A DNA stretch of 64,000 nucleotides from positions 26,076 to 90,075 of the forward strand of contig JBKDQE010000020.1 in NCBI GenBank assembly GCA_046342195.1. Direction: 5' to 3'. Positions 16,174-25,354 of this stretch are shown one piece after another (position 1 is the stretch's first letter; every line of letters begins with the position of its first letter). Position numbers and translations under genes: made by a program. The notes under the pieces were generated by a model, which worked only from the letters and a program-made list of their open reading frames with translations, did not search any database and was not told the origin of the DNA. The DNA comes from CANHBY01 sp046342195 (GTDB lineage Bacteria > Pseudomonadota > Gammaproteobacteria > Burkholderiales > Burkholderiaceae_C).

Positions 16174-17898
16174 CTATGAAGATGTTCTGAGATGAACACC
16201 TCCTGCTGGGCGGGAGGTAGCTGCTCCCACGCCACACTGAACCCCTTGATGACAGTATCTTCTCTGGAGGTCATTGATAATCTCGATCAGGCTGCCGACA
16301 TTCTGAATCTCGTCGTGATGACGCTGAAGAAACTTACTGGCCAGCTGAATGACCTTGGCATTTTTTGTTTGAGAGCTGATGACCATCAAAGCCTTGATCG
16401 TAGTTAAATAAGACCCCACAAGGCTGTGGCTGATTGCTACTTCGACTTCCTTGCTGATGTATTTCTGACTTTCCTGAATCAGGTTGATAAAATTGGTGTG
16501 GTTTGATGCAGCCATACAGAGCATTTCTGTTGATACTCTGGAAGTGCAAAAACGATGGGCCAGTACACTGACCCAAGTATTGGATTCCTCCAGAGTTATC
16601 TCAGCTTGAGAAAACTGAGCGAGGGTTGCCGTCAGATTAATAGAAGCTTCAAAATCAAAATTTTCAACAAGAATCTCGGAGGACATCTCACGAATTTTAG
16701 TGATGGCTTCAGAAATTTTTTTATTAATTAATAATTTTAAAAATTTGCAAATAGCGTAAAACCTGCACAATCGGGCACTATTTGGCGATTTTTCATAGAA
16801 AGCTTCCATGCTGGAATAGGCCCTTAAAAACAATTTATCATCTTGACGGGAAAAATAAATTATACATAAAAAAACCAAAACTTGGCAGTCGAACAGTTTA
16901 GAGCGGATTCCTGTTCTGACCGCTTTTTCAAGCATATCAGTAGCAACATCGATATTTCCCATCAGAAATGCCAAAAAACCATTCTTTTGTAATCGTATAA
17001 TGTCAAATGGTGTCATCTGAGTGGAATTTTTGTAGGTGAGCATCGCTCCCTGAAAATCGCCTTTATCAATTTGATAACGAGCCATGACATCATAAGCGTC
17101 GATGTAAGTGGGCTGCTCTCCAATCAGGCTTTCCAAGGTTCGCTTGGCAGCAGGGTATTGGCCTTCTTCGATTTGCACCCGAGCAATTCCCAATTTGGCC
17201 CATGGTAATGCCTCGCTTTTCTGGACCGCTTCATACAATTCGCGGGCTTCATTGTGACGGCCTAGCCTGATTTGAACCTCTGCACCAATCCGTGCAGCAT
17301 ATAACCAATATGGATCTCGACGCTTAAAACGCTGCAGGCAAATCCCGGCGGCTAATTCAAAGTCTCCGAGTTCAATCGCAGAAAATATCGGAGCCATCAC
17401 TTTTTTACTACGATAGATACGTAAAATTCGATCCTGCAATGCCGCTATACTGTAGGGGCGTAACAAATAACTATCTACAGCAGATTCTACAACCTCAGCC
17501 ACTTTTTGATAGCTGGCTTCGCTACTCAGCATGATAAAAACAGTTGAATAGCGCAATATATGGCGGCGGCGCAAATCCTCCAAAAGATCTTGCCCGGTCA
17601 TGGAAGAATTGCTAAAATAATAATCACAAAAAATAAAATCAAATTTTCTGCTTTCCAATTCTTTGCGCGCATCCGACAAACGAATACATTGATCAATATT
17701 TCGCATACCTATTTGAACCAACATACCTGCCAGTATACTACGAGAGGTTTGATTGCCATCAATAATAAGTGCACGACAATGACTGACATTTTCAATGTCA
17801 GCTTCCTGACGCATCCAAGTTTTGATGTTTTTTTGAGCACGATTCACGATTGTCGTTTTATGAATATATTTACCAGAGTCAGAAGTGGATTTATTCAT
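16174..17898 (-). CDS. Response-regulator receiver protein with TPR repeats
   Basis: A 574-residue orphan regulator. Residues about 40-165 form a receiver domain (RALIIDGNQTSRSIL; phospho-acceptor Asp in FIFCDYYFS; conserved Ser in VFIMLSSEAS; Lys position replaced by Arg in YLLRPYS). From about residue 175 the protein is helical, with tetratricopeptide-like repeats (ARELYEAVQKSEALPWAKLG, AKRTLESLIGEQPTYIDAYD). There is no DNA-binding or enzymatic output domain, so output is probably by protein interaction through the TPR part. No kinase is adjacent. The C-terminal 20 residues look like read-through into repeat-like sequence. Composition is somewhat A+T-richer than its neighbours. Confidence 0.8.
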   Translation of the reverse strand: MNKSTSDSGKYIHKTTIVNRAQKNIKTWMRQEADIENVSHCRALIIDGNQTSRSILAGMLVQIGMRNIDQCIRLSDARKELESRKFDFIFCDYYFSNSSMTGQDLLEDLRRRHILRYSTVFIMLSSEASYQKVAEVVESAVDSYLLRPYSIAALQDRILRIYRSKKVMAPIFSAIELGDFELAAGICLQRFKRRDPYWLYAARIGAEVQIRLGRHNEARELYEAVQKSEALPWAKLGIARVQIEEGQYPAAKRTLESLIGEQPTYIDAYDVMARYQIDKGDFQGAMLTYKNSTQMTPFDIIRLQKNGFLAFLMGNIDVATDMLEKAVRTGIRSKLFDCQVLVFLCIIYFSRQDDKLFLRAYSSMEAFYEKSPNSARLCRFYAICKFLKLLINKKISEAITKIREMSSEILVENFDFEASINLTATLAQFSQAEITLEESNTWVSVLAHRFCTSRVSTEMLCMAASNHTNFINLIQESQKYISKEVEVAISHSLVGSYLTTIKALMVISSQTKNAKVIQLASKFLQRHHDEIQNVGSLIEIINDLQRRYCHQGVQCGVGAATSRPAGGVHLRTSS

Positions 17899-17970
17899 AG
17901 CAAGCCTTGGCTGATTTTATGAAAAAAATCATCTGTCAATCAAATGCAAAAACCACCATCAAGAACACTT

Positions 17971-18136
17971 AAGGAAGCTCTGCAAAACCGATCCTGGATA
18001 AGTGCGCCTTTCCAGGATGGAAGATGCAAGGCTGGTTTTTCAACCTGTCGCAGGCGCTACAGGCAAAAAAGCCAACGCAGCAGACCTCATCCGGGAAAGG
18101 ATGCGATGGCCGCGAGGGGTTTTGCAGAGGTTTCTT
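17971..18136. repeat. Family B non-autonomous element (about 166 bp)
   Basis: The ends are imperfect 19-bp inverted repeats, AAGGAAGCTCTGCAAAACC and GGTTTTGCAGAGGTTTCTT (two mismatches). There is no coding capacity inside. Related ends occur at 16034-16116, 46526-46566 (right half only) and 49229-49245 (left end only). The structure is that of a MITE mobilised by an IS5-like transposase; the parent is inferred. Confidence 0.65.
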
Positions 18137-18218
18137 GAATCAACTGTCATGCCATAACACAACGCCATCTTCTGCATGTCATTCACCTACTCAATCAAGC
18201 GATGCTGCCGTGGTTTTA

Positions 18219-18377
18219 GGGCCTGTCTGGAAAGTTGTCATCAAGCAAGAAATGGTCTATTGAAGTGAGCTGCAAGCCACAAAGTACAGCCATACCAGGG
18301 GGTATTGCCAGGATTTGCAACGCCGCAGATCCCTTCAAGAGACCGTTTTAGGGTTCGCAAGAACTTTCCGAACAGGC
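18219..18377. repeat. Family C non-autonomous element (about 159 bp)
   Basis: GGGCCTGTCTGGAAAGTT at the left and AACTTTCCGAACAGGC at the right are inverted repeats with two mismatches, flanked by TA-containing sequence. No protein is encoded. The outer GGGCCTGT resembles family A, but the inner bases differ, so it is treated as a separate family. Confidence 0.6.
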
Positions 18378-18507
18378 TTTAAATGCCATTGGGTTCCATG
18401 GTGATATTTTTTTCGGCATATAAAGGGCTGACTTGAGGATAAAGTTGATGTGGTTGGCCCTGCAACACCTCTCCATGCCCTATGAATGGTCACACCGGAG
18501 CATGTTG

Positions 18508-18537
18508 GGCGATAAAAAGCCGCCGGGTTTTATCGCC
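18508..18537. repeat. Perfect 10-bp inverted repeat
   Basis: GGCGATAAAA and TTTTATCGCC are separated by 10 bases. The pairing is perfect but no T-run follows on either strand, so it is not a standard terminator. Function is unknown; an old operator or a mobile-element remnant is possible. Confidence 0.5.
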
Positions 18538-18764
18538 ACTTTGATAAATTCTTGAGTGAGCTTATGGGGCCATGAGGGGGATTTTCGCTGCGCTCAGCCG
18601 CGATACTTCACAGAGACAAGTTGAGGAAGAAGCGGTTTTTGCGAGTCAGAAAGCAGGGATTACTGACAATACATGGTGGCGCTCCCCCTGCCCTCTCCCA
18701 AAGGGAGACAGCAGGAGGAGTCAGCGTTTATCAAAATGAGGCAGGGCTTGGTGCGGGCGTGGGC

Positions 18765-18786
18765 GTCTGTGGCAAGCGCCACAGAC
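18765..18786 (-). terminator. Strong hairpin downstream of lpd
   Basis: GTCTGTGGC AAGC GCCACAGAC forms a perfect 9-bp stem with a 4-base loop about 27 bases beyond the lpd stop codon. There is no U-run, so it is a candidate for RNA 3'-end protection or a non-canonical terminator of the pyruvate dehydrogenase operon. Confidence 0.4.
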
Positions 18787-18812
18787 CGGCATCAACATAC
18801 CACCCATGATTT

Positions 18813-20591
18813 TTAACGCTTGACAGGCGGCAAATCGGTGCAGGCGCCTTTGTAGGCCTCGGCTGCCAAGCCAATACTTTCACCCAAGGTGGGGTGTGGG
18901 TGAATGGTTTTGCCGATGTCCACCGCATCGGCGCCCATTTCGATGGCCAAGGCCACTTCACCGATCATATCGCCAGCGTGCGTTCCGACAATACCTCCTC
19001 CCACAATGGCATGGGTTTCTTCACTGAACAACAGCTTGGTAAAACCCTCGTCGCGGCCATTGGCAATGGCACGCCCTGAAGCCGTCCAGGGGAACAGACC
19101 TTTCTTGACCTTGACACCGCGGGCCTTGGCCTCATCTTCGGTCAGACCCACCCAAGCTACCTCGGGGTCGGTGTAGGCTACGCTGGGGATGACGCGGGCA
19201 TCAAAAGCGGCCTTGCTGAAGTGGGCATCATCCCACTGCTCACCGGCAACCACTTCAGCCGCCACATGAGCCTCATGCACTGCCTTGTGGGCCAGCATGG
19301 GCTGGCCAACGATATCGCCGATGGCAAAAATGTGAGGCACATTGGTGCGCATTTGAATGTCAACGGAAATGAAACCGCGCTCACCCACGACCACTCCAGC
19401 TTTTTCCGCACCAATGCGCTTGCCATTGGGGATACGCCCCACCGCCTGCAAGACCAAATCATAGAGCTGAGGCTCTTTGGGGGCAGATTCACCTTCAAAG
19501 TGAACCAAAATACCGTCTTGGGTGGACTGAGCGCCGATGGTTTTGGTTTTGAGCATGATGTGATCGAAACGCGGGGCGTTCATCTTCTGCCAAACCTTCA
19601 CCAGATCACGGTCTGCACCCTGCATGAGGCCGTCCATCATTTCGACCACATCCAGGCGGGCACCGAGGGTAGAATAGACCGTGCCCATCTCAAGGCCGAT
19701 AATACCGCCCCCCACCACCAGCATGCGCCGGGGCTGCTGACGCAACTCCAAGGCTCCCGTGGAAGTCACCACACGGGGGTCATCTTGGGGTAAAAAGGGT
19801 AATTTAACCGCTTCAGAACCCGCAGCGATGATCGCCCGCTTGAAACGGATGGTTTGGTTCTGGCCGTCAGCCATGGCCACACCCAGATGGAAGGGGTCGA
19901 GGAACTCGGCTGTCCCCTGCACCACCGTGACCTTGCGCATTTTGGCCATGGCAGCAAGGCCTCCGGTCAGCTTGCTAATGACCTTTTCTTTGTGGGTCTT
20001 GAGCTTGGCGAGGTCTACCGATGGCGCGCCGAACGACACGCCAAGGGATTCGAAGTGCTTGACCTCGTCCATCACGGCAGCCACATGCAGCAAAGCCTTG
20101 GAGGGAATACAGCCCACATTCAGGCAAACCCCGCCGAGCGTGGCGTAACGCTCCACCAGCACCACCTTCAAGCCGAGATCAGCGGCACGGAACGCCGCAG
20201 AGTAGCCTCCAGGGCCCGCCCCGAGCACCATCAGATCACATTCAAGATCAATGCCGCCAGAGTGGCTGGCTGCCACAGGCACAACAAGCGATGTGGCCAC
20301 AGGGGCTGACGATGCAGCAGGGGCTGAGGGGCGGCTTGAAGAATCATGAACTCCGGCAACCTCCAAAGACAGCAGCACGGTCCCCTCGCTAACTTTATCA
20401 CCGAGTTTCACCTTGAGTTCTTTGACCACCCCAGCATGGGACGAAGGAATTTCCATTGATGCTTTGTCAGACTCGACCGTGATCAAGCTTTGCTCAGCCT
20501 TGATGGTGTCGCCCACCTTGACCAGCAACTCAATGACCGCCACCTCTTTGAAGTCACCGATATCGGGAACTTTGATATCAATCAATGCCAT
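18813..20591 (-). CDS. lpdA: Dihydrolipoyl dehydrogenase with N-terminal lipoyl domain
   Basis: A 592-residue E3 subunit of the pyruvate dehydrogenase complex. Residues 1-80 are a lipoyl domain (lysine in VESDKASMEIP). A flexible Ala/Ser/Pro linker follows, and from about residue 120 the FAD/NAD disulfide oxidoreductase: LVLGAGPGGYSAAFRAADLG, cut here to GAGPGGYSAAF, the redox-active GGVCLNVGCIPSK, GGGIIGLEMG for NAD binding, and the C-terminal interface HPHPTLGE with the active-site His. The lipoyl extension is known from several betaproteobacteria. It is the last gene of aceE-aceF-lpdA, 12 bases after aceF. Confidence 0.95.
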   Translation of the reverse strand: MALIDIKVPDIGDFKEVAVIELLVKVGDTIKAEQSLITVESDKASMEIPSSHAGVVKELKVKLGDKVSEGTVLLSLEVAGVHDSSSRPSAPAASSAPVATSLVVPVAASHSGGIDLECDLMVLGAGPGGYSAAFRAADLGLKVVLVERYATLGGVCLNVGCIPSKALLHVAAVMDEVKHFESLGVSFGAPSVDLAKLKTHKEKVISKLTGGLAAMAKMRKVTVVQGTAEFLDPFHLGVAMADGQNQTIRFKRAIIAAGSEAVKLPFLPQDDPRVVTSTGALELRQQPRRMLVVGGGIIGLEMGTVYSTLGARLDVVEMMDGLMQGADRDLVKVWQKMNAPRFDHIMLKTKTIGAQSTQDGILVHFEGESAPKEPQLYDLVLQAVGRIPNGKRIGAEKAGVVVGERGFISVDIQMRTNVPHIFAIGDIVGQPMLAHKAVHEAHVAAEVVAGEQWDDAHFSKAAFDARVIPSVAYTDPEVAWVGLTEDEAKARGVKVKKGLFPWTASGRAIANGRDEGFTKLLFSEETHAIVGGGIVGTHAGDMIGEVALAIEMGADAVDIGKTIHPHPTLGESIGLAAEAYKGACTDLPPVKR

Positions 20592-20603
20592 GATGGGTTC
20601 CCC

Positions 20604-22268
20604 TTAAAGCAAAATACGTCGAAAGTCGGCCAAGACTTGGCACAAATAAGCATTGAAACGGGCTGCCGCTGCACCATCGATGACGCGGTGATCCCAGCTC
20701 AAGCTCAGAGGCAACATCAGGCGCGGCTGGAAAGCCTTGCCGTCCCACTGTGGCTCAATGGCACTCTTGCATACCCCCAAAATGGCGACTTCGGGCGCAT
20801 TGATGATGGGCGTGAAGTAGCGTCCGCCGATGCCACCCAAAGAGGAAATCGAAAAACACCCCCCCGACATTTCCGCCGGGCCAAGCTTGCCATCGCGGGC
20901 TTTTTTGGCCAGCTCGCTCATTTCTTGAGAGATCTGCAACACGCCTTTTTGATCGGCATTTTTAATCACCGGCACCACCAGACCATTGGGGGTGTCTGCG
21001 GCAAAGCCCACATGAAAATACTGCTTTTGAACGATCTGGTCGCCATCCAGCGAAGCATTGAACTCGGGAAACTTCTTCAAAGCCGCAACACTGGCTTTGA
21101 TGAGAAAGGCCAGCATGGTCACCTTGACCCCGGATTTTTCATTTTCCTTGTTCAATTGAACCCGGAATGATTCGAGGTCAGTGATGTCGGCATCATCGTG
21201 GTTGGTGACGTGTGGAATCAGCACCCAATTGCGATGCAGGTTGGCGCCACTGATTTTCTTGATGCGCGGGAGATCTTTGCGCTCAATAGGGCCGAACTTG
21301 GCAAAATCAAGCTGAGGCCAAGGCAGCAAACCCGGAAAGGCGCCCCCTGCCGAAGCACCTGCCGGAACGGCCTGGGCAGACTGAGCCTGGGTGCGAATGT
21401 TGCCCGCCATGACCGCCTTAACAAACTGGTGAATGTCTGCCTGCGTAATGCGACCTTTTGAACCAGAACCCTTGACCTCCAGCAAAGGCACGCCCAGTTC
21501 GCGGGCCAAACGCCGGATCGAAGGCGAAGCGTGCGGCATCATGCCAACTTTGGGCGCCGTGGGCTCATGCACCGGCATGGAAAGACTGGCTGCAGGGGCA
21601 GAAGACAAGGCAGGAGCTGATGCGGCCACAGGCTCGGAACCCTTCGAAACTGCTGCAGAAGCAGGCACTGAAATAGCACCCGCAGCCCCAGCAACTTCAA
21701 CCAGGGCCAAGAGGCTACCCTTAGACACCTTATCACCAAGCTTGACCTTCACCTCTTTGATGATGCCCGCATGGGACGAAGGGATTTCCATCGATGCCTT
21801 GTCAGACTCGACCGTGATCAGGCTTTGCTCCACTTGAATGGCGTCTCCGGGCTTGACAAACACCTCGATCACCGCCACCGAATCAAAGTCGCCAATGTCG
21901 GGAACAAGCACTTCAACCAGACTGACAGAGGATGACAAAGCCACTGCAGCAGGCGCAGCAGCTACAGGCGCTGTGGCCGGGGCGGCCAGAACCACCGCTG
22001 AAGCTGGAGCAGGGCTGGCCGCAGGCTCACCCGAGGCTTCAAGCCACAACACCAAAGAGCCTTCGCTCACTTTATCGCCCACCTTGACCTTGAGCTCTTT
22101 CACCACCCCGGCATGCGAGCACGGGATTTCCATCGATGCTTTATCACTTTCGACCGTGATCAGGCTTTGTTCCGCCTTGACTGTGTCGCCGGGCTTCACC
22201 AAAACCTCAATGATTTGCACATCCTTAAAGTCCCCGATATCAGGAACCTTGACTTCAACCAATGACAT
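20604..22268 (-). CDS. aceF: Dihydrolipoyllysine acetyltransferase (pyruvate dehydrogenase E2)
   Basis: A 554-residue E2 subunit that transfers acetyl groups to CoA. Two lipoyl domains are visible at residues about 2-75 and 118-192, each with DKASMEIP around the lipoylated lysine, joined by Ala/Pro-rich linkers. A peripheral subunit-binding domain lies near residues 245-285 (SPSIRRLARELGVPL). The catalytic acyltransferase domain ends with LSWDHRVIDGAAAARF, containing HxxxDG. It lies 109 bases after aceE and 12 bases before lpdA. Confidence 0.97.
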   Translation of the reverse strand: MSLVEVKVPDIGDFKDVQIIEVLVKPGDTVKAEQSLITVESDKASMEIPCSHAGVVKELKVKVGDKVSEGSLVLWLEASGEPAASPAPASAVVLAAPATAPVAAAPAAVALSSSVSLVEVLVPDIGDFDSVAVIEVFVKPGDAIQVEQSLITVESDKASMEIPSSHAGIIKEVKVKLGDKVSKGSLLALVEVAGAAGAISVPASAAVSKGSEPVAASAPALSSAPAASLSMPVHEPTAPKVGMMPHASPSIRRLARELGVPLLEVKGSGSKGRITQADIHQFVKAVMAGNIRTQAQSAQAVPAGASAGGAFPGLLPWPQLDFAKFGPIERKDLPRIKKISGANLHRNWVLIPHVTNHDDADITDLESFRVQLNKENEKSGVKVTMLAFLIKASVAALKKFPEFNASLDGDQIVQKQYFHVGFAADTPNGLVVPVIKNADQKGVLQISQEMSELAKKARDGKLGPAEMSGGCFSISSLGGIGGRYFTPIINAPEVAILGVCKSAIEPQWDGKAFQPRLMLPLSLSWDHRVIDGAAAARFNAYLCQVLADFRRILL

Positions 22269-22377
22269 GGAATGTCTCCGCTATGTCGATGTTCTTGATG
22301 CTTGCGCAAACTGCACACAAGCCTGAGCAGGATGCTTCCCCCCGGGGTGAGGCATCCTGGCTGTGTTGTGCCCTGGA

Positions 22378-25104
22378 TCAGGCGTAGAGAGGGTTGATTT
22401 TTTCGGTGTTGATGCCATACTTTTCGATGGCTTCGGCGACCTTGGCAACGGGCACGCTGCCTTCGTCGGCGAGCGCCCTGAGCGTCGCCACCACAATATA
22501 GTGGCGGTTGACCTCAAAGTGCTGGCGTAACTTGGTACGGAAGTCACTGCGGCCAAAACCGTCCGTTCCAAGCACCTTGTACGAGCGACCCTTCGGCATG
22601 AAGGCCCGGATTTGCTCGGCATAGTTCTTCATGTAGTCCGTCGAGGCAATGACGGGGCCCGGGTGTTTGTCAAGCTGCTCCGTGACAAACGGAACGCGAG
22701 GCGTTTCGCTTGGGTGCAGCAAATTCCAACGCTCAACGTCCTGGCCATCACGCGCCAACTCATTGAAACTCGGGCAACTCCAGACATTCGCCGCGACCCC
22801 CCAGTCGGCTTCGAGCAAACCTTGAGCCGCCATGCTTTCACGCAAGATGGAGCCTGAACCCAACAAATTCACACAAGGAGTTTTCTTCGCGGCCTTGCCT
22901 TCTTCAAGCAAATACATGCCTTTAATGATCTGCTCTTGTGTGCCTTCACGCAGCCCTGGCATGGAGTAGTTTTCATTCAGGAGCGTGAGGTAGAAATACA
23001 CATTGTCTTGCTTTTCGACCATGCGTTTGAGGCCATGGTGCAAAATGACCGCCACTTCGTGAGCAAAGCTGGGGTCATAGCTGATGCAGTTCGGGATGGT
23101 GCCCGCCAGGATCTGGCTGTGGCCATCTTCGTGCTGCAAGCCTTCGCCGTTCAGGGTCGTGCGGCCGGAAGTTCCGCCCAGCAAGAAACCACGCGCCTGC
23201 ATATCGCCGGCTGCCCAAGCCAAGTCACCAATGCGCTGAAAACCGAACATTGAGTAGTACACATAAAACGGCACCATGATGCGATTGTTCGTGCTGTAAG
23301 ACGTGGCTGCGGCAATCCAGCTGCTCATGCCGCCGGCTTCATTGATGCCTTCTTGAAGAATTTGGCCGCTTTTATCTTCGCGGTAGTACATGACCTGGTC
23401 TTTGTCGACCGGGGTGTAATTCTGACCCGCAGGGTTGTAAATGCCAATTTGACGAAACAAACCTTCCATTCCGAAAGTACGGGCTTCATCGACCAAAATC
23501 GGGACGGCCCGCGGGCCGAGGTCTTTGTCGCGCAGTAGCTGCGTCAGGAAGCGCACATAGGCTTGGGTGGTCGAGATTTCACGGCCCTCCGTGGTGGGCT
23601 CGAGAACCGCTTTGAAGGTATCCAGCGGCGGCACCGCAAGCTTCTCGTCCGCCTTGGTGCGACGATGTGGCAAATAGCCCCCCAAGGCACGGCGGCGCTC
23701 ATGAAGATAGCGCATCTCGGGCGTATCGTCGGCGGGCTTGTAAAAGGGAATGTCCTTGTCAATTTGCTCATCAGACACTGGAATATTGAAGCGGTCCCGG
23801 AAGCCTTTGATATCGTCGTTGGTCAGCTTTTTGGTTTGGTGCGCCGTATTCTTGCCTTCACCGCTTTTGCCCATGCCAAAGCCCTTGACCGTCTTGACCA
23901 GCAACACGGTCGGTTGGCCCTTGTGGTTCACGGCGCGGTGGTAGGCAGCGTAAACTTTTTGTGGGTCATGCCCCCCGCGGTTCAAACGCCAAATGTCGTC
24001 ATCGCTCATTTTGGCCACCATTTCAAGCAGCTTGGGGTGCTTACCGAAAAAATGTTTGCGCACGAACGCACCATCATTGGCTTTCATGGCCTGATAGTCA
24101 CCGTCGACGGTTTCCATCATGACTTTGCGTAAAATTCCGTCCTTGTCGCGTGCCAGCAAGGGGTCCCAGGCGCTGCCCCACAACAATTTGATGACATTCC
24201 AGCCTGCACCACGGAATTCGCCTTCGAGTTCTTGAATGATTTTTCCATTACCACGCACCGGGCCATCAAGGCGCTGCAAGTTGCAATTGACGACAAAAAT
24301 CAGGTTATCGAGCTGCTCGCGGGCAGCGAGGCTGATGGCGCCCAAAGATTCTGGCTCGTCCATCTCGCCGTCGCCACAGAACACCCACACCTTGCGGTTT
24401 TCGGTGTTGGCCATGCCACGGGCGTGCAGATACTTCAGAAAACGGGCCTGATAAATCGCCATCAAGGGTCCGAGGCCCATCGACACGGTCGGGAATTGCC
24501 AAAACTCAGGCATCAGCTTGGGGTGCGGGTAACTTGAAACTCCCTTGCCATCAACCTCCTGGCGAAAATTCAGCAATTGCTCTTCAGTGATGCGGCCTTC
24601 CATAAAGGCCCGCGCGTAGATGCCGGGCGAAGAATGCCCCTGCACATAAAGGAGATCACCGCCGTGGTTGCCGCCCTTGTCGGTGTTGTCAGCGTGCCAA
24701 AAATGATTAAAGCCAGCCCCAAAAAGTGTCGCCAATGAGGCAAAACTGGAAATGTGCCCGCCCAGGTCGCCTCCATCCGCAGGACTGAGACGGTTGGCCT
24801 TCACCACCATCGCCATGGCGTTCCAACGCATGTAGGCGCGCAAACGTTCTTCGATTTCAAGATTACCGGAGCAACGTTCTTCCTGGTCTGCCGGGATCGT
24901 GTTGACATAAGCGGTTTGAGCGGAAAATGGATGATCCACCCCGGCCTGGCGTGCGTGGTCGATCAAGCGTTCCAGCAAAAAGTGGGCGCGTTCGCTGCCT
25001 TCAGCAGCCATAACGCCTGACAAAGCATCTAACCACTCACGAGTTTCTTGCGAATCGCTGTCGTTGGCAGCGGCCCCGATAAACGACTCAGGCATGGCGG
25101 ACAT
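22378..25104 (-). CDS. aceE: Pyruvate dehydrogenase E1 component, homodimeric type
   Basis: A 908-residue alpha2-type E1 enzyme, the thiamine-diphosphate-dependent step converting pyruvate to acetyl groups on E2. The TPP motif is present (CGDGEMDEPESLGAIS, then NCNLQRLDGPVRGN), along with HASPGIYARAF-like substrate-loop sequence (GHSSPGIYARAFMEGR) and the C-terminal VLGTDGFGRSD. A ribosome binding site CAGGAG lies 5 bases before the ATG. It is the first gene of the complex operon. The 250 bases upstream, shared with the 3' end of htpG, should hold the promoter. Confidence 0.97.
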   Translation of the reverse strand: MSAMPESFIGAAANDSDSQETREWLDALSGVMAAEGSERAHFLLERLIDHARQAGVDHPFSAQTAYVNTIPADQEERCSGNLEIEERLRAYMRWNAMAMVVKANRLSPADGGDLGGHISSFASLATLFGAGFNHFWHADNTDKGGNHGGDLLYVQGHSSPGIYARAFMEGRITEEQLLNFRQEVDGKGVSSYPHPKLMPEFWQFPTVSMGLGPLMAIYQARFLKYLHARGMANTENRKVWVFCGDGEMDEPESLGAISLAAREQLDNLIFVVNCNLQRLDGPVRGNGKIIQELEGEFRGAGWNVIKLLWGSAWDPLLARDKDGILRKVMMETVDGDYQAMKANDGAFVRKHFFGKHPKLLEMVAKMSDDDIWRLNRGGHDPQKVYAAYHRAVNHKGQPTVLLVKTVKGFGMGKSGEGKNTAHQTKKLTNDDIKGFRDRFNIPVSDEQIDKDIPFYKPADDTPEMRYLHERRRALGGYLPHRRTKADEKLAVPPLDTFKAVLEPTTEGREISTTQAYVRFLTQLLRDKDLGPRAVPILVDEARTFGMEGLFRQIGIYNPAGQNYTPVDKDQVMYYREDKSGQILQEGINEAGGMSSWIAAATSYSTNNRIMVPFYVYYSMFGFQRIGDLAWAAGDMQARGFLLGGTSGRTTLNGEGLQHEDGHSQILAGTIPNCISYDPSFAHEVAVILHHGLKRMVEKQDNVYFYLTLLNENYSMPGLREGTQEQIIKGMYLLEEGKAAKKTPCVNLLGSGSILRESMAAQGLLEADWGVAANVWSCPSFNELARDGQDVERWNLLHPSETPRVPFVTEQLDKHPGPVIASTDYMKNYAEQIRAFMPKGRSYKVLGTDGFGRSDFRTKLRQHFEVNRHYIVVATLRALADEGSVPVAKVAEAIEKYGINTEKINPLYA

Positions 25105-25354
25105 GTGGTCTCCTGTGTTGGTGTTTTAAAAACGGTTTCACAGTGTCGCACAAGCCTCGTTATTTTTCAAATAGCGCTATGCAGTTTCACATTAAGAAAA
25201 ATAACCTGGTGAGGCGCCCCTGTATGGAATGACCCTACCCTGTGTCCTGCCGGCTTTTGAAGGGCAAGGTCAGCTGCGTCAGAATGATGGCCCGCGGAAC
25301 AACCTTGGCGCAGATACCCACACACTACGCCACAATTCCACAACTTTCAAAAAG

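Larger units (their letters stand above)
17899..18812. other. Repeat-rich gene-free region (914 bp)
   Basis: No gene is supported. It contains a family B element (17971-18136), a family C element (18219-18377) and two perfect hairpins (18508-18537 and 18765-18786), each listed separately. The remaining sequence shows no open frame with domain signatures and looks like a landing zone for small mobile elements between the receiver-TPR gene and lpd, which both end or start here on the minus strand. Confidence 0.6.

Noticed and set aside
18813..20591. Treating the lipoyl domain on Lpd as a novel fusion
   Set aside because: This arrangement is already known in betaproteobacterial and neisserial pyruvate dehydrogenase operons.
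22281..22622. A 113-codon frame between aceE and aceF on the minus strand
   Set aside because: It overlaps the 3' end of aceE in another frame and has no similarity.
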